The notes under the pieces were generated by a model, which worked only from the letters and a program-made list of their open reading frames with translations, did no database searches and was not told where the DNA came from. 64,000 nucleotides of DNA. It comes from Cylindrodendrum hubeiense. Taxonomy: Eukaryota; Ascomycota; Sordariomycetes; Hypocreales; Nectriaceae. Positions 58,897 through 64,000 of the stretch are shown here, piece by piece; position 1 is the stretch's first letter; each line of letters opens with the position of its first letter. The translations under genes and the position numbers were made by a program. The DNA lies in NCBI GenBank assembly GCA_014621425.1, contig JAANBB010000002.1, positions 437,001 through 501,000 of the forward strand, written 5' to 3'.

Positions 58897-59597
58897 TTTG
58901 CATCACTCAATGAGCGTGCTTTAATAGCCGCTGGAAAATACAGGGAATGACGAGCGGTTAATCAACATGCTAGTGACAATTTGCACTAGCGTGCTGCGGG
59001 ACGGACCAAGGTGGCGCTGGACAGGGGCCTACGTCTGTGCAATTTGCGACCCCTATCAACCCACATTCGCTCTCGGTCCAGTTACCTACCTACATGCAGA
59101 GGTGGCACTCGCAATTTCGACAATCCAAAATGGTAAATCAGAAACGAGCTGGCGCAATATCAGACGAGGATGGAGATTTCACGAAACCAACTGTCCATCC
59201 TCGCACTGAACCTGAGTCACGTCAACCCCCATCTACCTTCAGGCGCTAGACCAATGCGAGGGCGACGGAGGCCGTGTCAGAGACTCGCCGGAACAGGCCG
59301 GGAGGAAGGAAGCAATTAGGAGGGGTCCAAACGTTGTATAGTACTAATTACACTACAGTACTGTGGTATTACGTAGGAGCTGTGTGACGATGGGCGAGAA
59401 CGATGAGGAAAGACCAAAAGAAATTACAATATGTTTCAGAATTATAGAGGATATTTGAAAATCAGCATTCCAGAATACCCAAACAGTATTAAAGCCAAAC
59501 ACCAGTGCCACTATCTCCTAAATTCTGAGAATCCATTGAGAAAGCCTAAATTTCCACGTCTCCATGGGCAGATCCATTCCCTCTAGTGATCATGCTC
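58897..59597. other. Intergenic, no gene seen
   Basis: About 700 bases between the F-box gene start and the LysM gene stop (both minus strand). It presumably contains the F-box promoter and the LysM 3' UTR. Confidence 0.4.
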
Positions 59598-61465
59598 TCA
59601 AATACCAACGCAAACATACACGTTCGCCTGCAAGCCCGAGCAATCGGAGTTGACAGCAGGGTTCCAATCATAGAAGTCAGACAGAGCGATACCATGAGCT
59701 TGTGCAAGGTCATAGCAGCCATCATCTGAAACAACCTTATAAAAGCTTTTGCAGGATTCTGTCATGCCAGACTGAACAGGGCTCGGCGTGGAGATCCCTG
59801 TCACAGTCGTCGACGTGCTCGACACCCCGTCATCGATAGTCATAGTAGCGGTGATGCCTGTGGTAGTGACGGAAGACACAAAACCCGAGATGCCGGCAGG
59901 TACACCATTTACGTAAGTAGAAAGGCAGTAATATGTGCCGAGTGACATTTTTGAGCAATCTTGACCGACAGACGGGTTCATGGCGTAGAACTCATCGAAG
60001 GTAAAGTACCACGCCTTCAGCATGTTTTAGCATGTATCATAGTCGCTCGGTGCATACCACCAGGTACAGTTCGCTATTTCCCCGGCTGCACGAGGGCTGG
60101 GGGGAGTAACAGTTTCGACAGAGTCCGATGCTGTCGAGCTATGTGTTAACGTTGTGGCTGATAGGCGGATTCAACGAGCCCAAGACTCAAGTCTAACCTT
60201 GTGTAGGCTCCGATAGGCGAATACAGTACGAAGAACTTGTTGCCAGTGTACAAGAATACGCAAAGTCAATGCTTGTGGTTGCGGTTGCGGTCCCGCTTGC
60301 TGAGGCAGTGGTTTCCAGGCCAGGAACACAACCACATAGCTCGTTCAAAAACTGATCATCTTTAGCAATGGATGGGTTCCAAAGCACGAAATCCTTGGAT
60401 TGTTAGCTTTGGGGCATGTAGATTCAGGCGTGTAATGAAGATAGAGATGGGGGTATGGTTAAACATCCCTATATCAGAGACCTACTTCGGGCTCAACTCC
60501 AAAGGTCATGGCTAAAAGCCAGCAATCTGCGGCTTCATCGTCTATAAATCCAGGGAACCAAATGTATCTGCAAAAAGGAGTTAGTAGAAACTATCATACT
60601 TGAAACATTTATGTCCCTACGAGTAACAGTCTACGCGCGTGTTATTGGCAAGCGGGATGACCGATTCAGACGACGAATATCCCGCTAAGAGATCGACATA
60701 TGGCACCTGGGTGGTAGGTGTCTTGACAAAAGGCGGACGCGTGCTCGAGCCACCATATCCTGGATATGTTGTGATTTCCCCAACTGCCTGTATGCAATAA
60801 TAGTAGTCCAGCCAGAGATTGGTGCAGTTTGACCACACCTGAGGGTTCAAAAAGAGACTGCAAAGGGGGAAGGATGAGCTATTAAATATAGGAATTAGGT
60901 AGATTCAGCTCACAAATCATTCAGAGTGATGCCAGACTTTGTTGTGAGAGTGGAACAATCATCTTCTGCGGAGACTAGGTAATATCCTCCGCACTGAGAG
61001 TTGGTATTGTCAGGAATTGGAGTTGGGACAGGCCTGGTTATGTTAATAATACTCGTAACACTTAATAAAGGTACTATAACGCACGCTACTGTCGTTATAA
61101 TGGTGGTGGCTCCGATTGAGTTGCTTGAGATGGCAAAATCTCCAAGCGGATTGCTGACACAAATCGGGGTGTCTACATAAGAGCCAAGGTTTCTGTACTC
61201 TGATGTTAGCTATGGGGCATCCTCGTGTACTTCACAGCTTGGCAGTTCATATACTGACAGCGCATACTTACGAGCAGGCTACGTCAATGCCCAAGTTCCA
61301 AGCAACGAGTTGTGCATGCGTCACATCTTGACTCCTGCCGATAGTGAAACATGTGTCGCCGGCCTGGATAGTGTACTCTATACAGGACGTAGCTCGGCCA
61401 AAGAACTCCACGACCGCGGCCTGGGCCTCACAGAGAAGAAAGAGATGCAAGAGGAAACTCTGCAT
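59598..61465 (-). pseudogene. Secreted multi-LysM protein gene with one in-frame TAA
   Basis: Secreted chitin-oligomer-binding protein. Start 61465 gives a signal peptide (MQSFLLHLFLLCEAQA). Four to five LysM-like modules follow after splicing of about five or six introns: CIEYTIQAGDTCFTIGRSQD..LVAWN; CGGYYLVSAEDDCSTLTTKSG..LFLNP; a divergent one around DCWLLAMTFGVEPEDFVLWNP; NCTWWYAPSDYDTC..FDEFYAMNP; and SCKSFYKVVSDDGCYDLAQAHG..FYDWNP at the end (stop at 59598). In the fourth module the frame is interrupted by TAA at 60027-60029, right after DTC; reading is in the same frame on both sides and no canonical intron removes it. CAA to TAA is a C-to-T change in CpA context. It is divergent from the GH18 chitinase, the usual fungal pairing. 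If the stop is real the protein loses its last two modules and may still be secreted. Confidence 0.78.
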
Positions 61466-62738
61466 GATGAAGATGAGATGGTGAAGAAAGTGTGTTCGAA
61501 ATGAAGAAGAGTGAATATCAGCCGGCTGGGGGTAAGCAATAGAGGGAATACTACAGACGTTGATTGAGAAATATCTGTGCTCTTGATAGGCTCAATATCT
61601 GTTTGCCGAGGCAGCCGATGGCTTTCGGAGATAAGTTCAGGATCAACCTCCATATCCTCACTAGGTTAGTCACATCGCCATTTGAAAAGAGGATACAAAA
61701 GTGAATTCCCTCAGGGGTGGATTAACAGACGAATCATGCGTCATGACCCATGCTGGAGCCGAGATAACCCCCGCCATTTCAATCTCGTGAGCTTACTTTC
61801 CTGACTAAAAGTAGTAATTAGCAGGTGAAGACATTCGTACTAATGCGTATGGAGAGCCCGTTCAAAAGTTTTATCAGGGCGAAAGACCCCACATTGCTCA
61901 TCCCCTGCCTAGTACCTAAGATTCACGGAGGGATGTGTCGTTTGTTCTTCTATGATAAGAGTGTTGGCAGCTTACCACGCCATTCAATTGCCCAGGGGTC
62001 GTGCTGCCATCAAGACGTTTTCGACAAGGTACGCAAATTACAACAGCCCAAGCAAGGTCTGATCATATGGCCCGTCGGCCCTATTTCCTAATAAGGTCGG
62101 ATGTGGCTGAAACCACCATGGGTGGACACTCCACAGTCTGCTCCATATATGCAGAATCACAACCAACACACTTCGCTAGTCACCAGCGTACCACTGCTAC
62201 GTAGTATTTGCACGGAGAGGGAAAAGGAATACACCCTGGAACCAACAACACAATCTAGGCTGAACATAACCAACAGGTAGGTAGACCAGCTTGTGACAAA
62301 TCAATGCTCTGCATTTATTGGGCCTGTAATTTCGGTTCTTGTCTCCTGAATAGTCACGATGTTACTCACCGAGTCATTTCGATAGAGCTAAGGCTGCATC
62401 TATCTCTAATGGCTTGGATTTCCGGTCCAGCCGAGAGATGGCATACCTCTTGTGAATATTAATGGGCCAATTTAATCTTAATTGAGAGGACCCGCGTTCG
62501 GTAATCCATAGCAGTAGTTCTCAAGCCGCCGGGCGTTGATGGAGACACAAGCTATCGGGCTAGGGTAGCTCGGGTGCTCGATGTCATATCGAAGGCACTC
62601 AGGTCCAGTGAACATCGCGGCAAGTTGAGAATATATATATTTGATCCAGATTCCAACTCAGTAAGGTATTCACTTATTCTTTTCCTACCTCCCGCCTGTT
62701 AGAATCGTTTTGACATCTACGATCTATGCCACATTGTT
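61466..62738. promoter_or_regulatory. Divergent upstream region of LysM and chitinase genes
   Basis: About 1.27 kb between divergent starts. A TATA-like run (GAATATATATATTTG) lies at about 62629-62643, roughly 100 bases upstream of the chitinase ATG, followed by a pyrimidine-rich stretch. Small frames in between lack support. Confidence 0.55.
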
Positions 62739-64000
62739 ATGGCGTCCCTGGCAAGACAACCTGCTTTATTCCTTATATTCCTCTCCTTTCTTCTTTTCCA
62801 AAACATTCAACATGTACATGCATCTGCCTTGGGTAGCTATCATGGTCATCTGCATTCTCGTGTCGTGAAGGGTACCCGAGATAACCTCCCGAGAGCTCTA
62901 ACTCCCCGCGAGACCACTGCAGCCACATCTGGCCAGGGAGACTACACTTGTGGTCCAGATAAGCCATGCTACAACGGTGCCTGCTGTGGTATTGACGGAT
63001 GGTGTGGATATGAAACGACATACTGCGGGGATGGCTGCCAGTCGAACTGTGATGCCAAAGCAGAGTGTGGCCAATACGCTGTGTCGCCAGGCCAGACATG
63101 TCCTCTGAATGTATGTTGCTCCGAGTTTGGTTTCTGTGGTACTACCGCCGATTTCTGCAGTGACGGATGCCAGTCAAACTGTTATCAGCCCAAACCATCG
63201 GCTGGCAGTTCAAACTCGCAGCAACGGGTCATCGGTTATTGGGAGGCATGGAACTCACAGCATCCTTGTGGAACCATGACCGCCGGTGCGATTCCTGCCA
63301 CTCTCCTTACACATTTGAATATTGCCTTTGGATATATCAGTCATGATCTCAAAATCACTAATATGGATGGTATCTCATCGGAGATGTATAAGAATATTGG
63401 CAATATTAAATCTAGGAACCCCGACCTTAAGATTCTAATTGCTCTAGGCGGATGGACATTCAGTGACCCAGGCACTTGGCAGAGCGTCTTTCCAGATGTT
63501 GTTTCTAGCCAGGTGAATCGGGACACCTTTATTCAAAACCTCCTCGGCTTCCTTTCTGAGTATGGCTACGACGGAGTCGATTTTGACTGGGAGTACCCTG
63601 GTGCAGACGATCGAGGCGGTTCCGACGTGGATGCTGCAAACTATGTTGCACTTCTGCAGGAATTACAAGCTGCTATCGAGTTGAGCGGGAAAAGTTACAT
63701 TGTCACCTTTACGGCTCCAACATCATATTGGTATCTACGACACTTCGACTTGAAGAATATGGAAAAGTATGTTAACTGGATTAACCTTATGTCTTATGAT
63801 CTCCATGGTGTTTGGGATGGCGACAATCCTATTGGAAGTCAGGTTCTTGCCCACTCCAACCTCACCGAGATTGACATTGCACTTGATTTGGTGGGTAATG
63901 AGGATCGGCTTGCCTGTGAAATCTTCGCTAAACAGTTAAATCTAGTTCTGGAGAGTTGATATCGATCCATCAAACATTGTTCTCGGGCTCGGTTTCTACG
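62739..64000 (+). CDS. Class V chitinase with two chitin-binding (CBM18) repeats and GH18 domain, 3' end outside window
   Basis: Secreted endochitinase of the type related to yeast killer-toxin alpha subunits (subgroup C-like). The N-terminal hydrophobic signal (ALFLIFLSFLLFQNIQHVHAS) is followed by two hevein-type repeats: CGPDKPCYNGACCGIDGWCG..GDGCQSNCD and CPLNVCCSEFGFCG..SDGCQSNC. GH18 starts at QRVIGYWEAWN; substrate and catalytic residues are visible in ILIALGGWTFSDP and YDGVDFDWEYPG (DxxDxDxE, with catalytic Glu). Exon 1 is 62739-63890; intron 63891-63945; exon 2 opens FWRVDIDPSNIVLGLGFY and continues past 64000. The remainder of the barrel and any C-terminal modules are not in the window. 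Divergent from the LysM gene. Confidence 0.92.

Noticed and set aside
1..64000. CRISPR arrays, rRNA, tRNA, prophage
   Set aside because: No regular short repeats with spacers, no rRNA-like or phage-like sequence, and no tRNA T-loop motif noticed by eye; a tRNA search program was not available.

Overview
The window reads as nuclear DNA of a filamentous ascomycete, most probably an Eurotiales-type (Aspergillus/Penicillium-like) fungus. Genes are monocistronic, on both strands, with many short introns of about 45-70 bases bounded by GT..AG and with CTAAC/CTGAC-like branch points. The protein families (Zn2Cys6 and bZIP-DUF3425 regulators, multi-LysM protein, class V chitinase, Erg24, galactosaminogalactan enzymes) are fungal. 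Nothing bacterial or viral is seen.

Layout. (1) 1-3205: the 3' part of a type 2 methionine aminopeptidase gene; a protein kinase gene with one in-frame TAG; and, just upstream of the kinase, a ~484-base element with ~92-base terminal inverted repeats. (2) 3564-14357: bZIP regulator, P450, zinc alcohol dehydrogenase, divergent aldehyde dehydrogenase and a monocarboxylate-type MFS carrier. Together these look like an oxidation cluster (C-H to alcohol to aldehyde to carboxylate, plus transport). (3) 15498-33242: a rearranged galactosaminogalactan (GAG) exopolysaccharide locus with the giant membrane glycosyltransferase gtb3, the epimerase uge3 and the deacetylase agd3. No sph3 is present, and a short type II membrane stub lies between uge3 and agd3, where a hydrolase gene might be expected. 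The agd3 product carries an extra N-terminal domain and a long Ala/Ser linker. (4) 33981-40518: sterol C-14 reductase (erg24), a ferroportin-family transporter and a Zn2Cys6 regulator. (5) 40930-43355: a piggyBac-type transposon with perfect 37-base inverted repeats and a transposase ruined by stops. (6) 43510-48438: PTR2 peptide transporter and an aldo/keto reductase. (7) 48.5-64 kb: a decaying accessory region with a class V chitinase relic that lost its catalytic core, an unknown three-exon gene, an F-box-like relic, an intact F-box gene, and a multi-LysM gene (one in-frame TAA) divergent from an intact chitin-binding/GH18 chitinase that runs off the right edge.

How they work together. Uge3 supplies UDP-galactose/UDP-GalNAc, Gtb3 polymerises and exports the polymer, and Agd3 deacetylates it outside the cell. 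The P450/ADH/ALDH/MFS set is an inferred but logical oxidation route under a local bZIP regulator. The LysM/chitinase pair is the usual fungal arrangement for subgroup C chitinases. Exon boundaries were found by eye from reading frame and splice consensus, and no database search was run.
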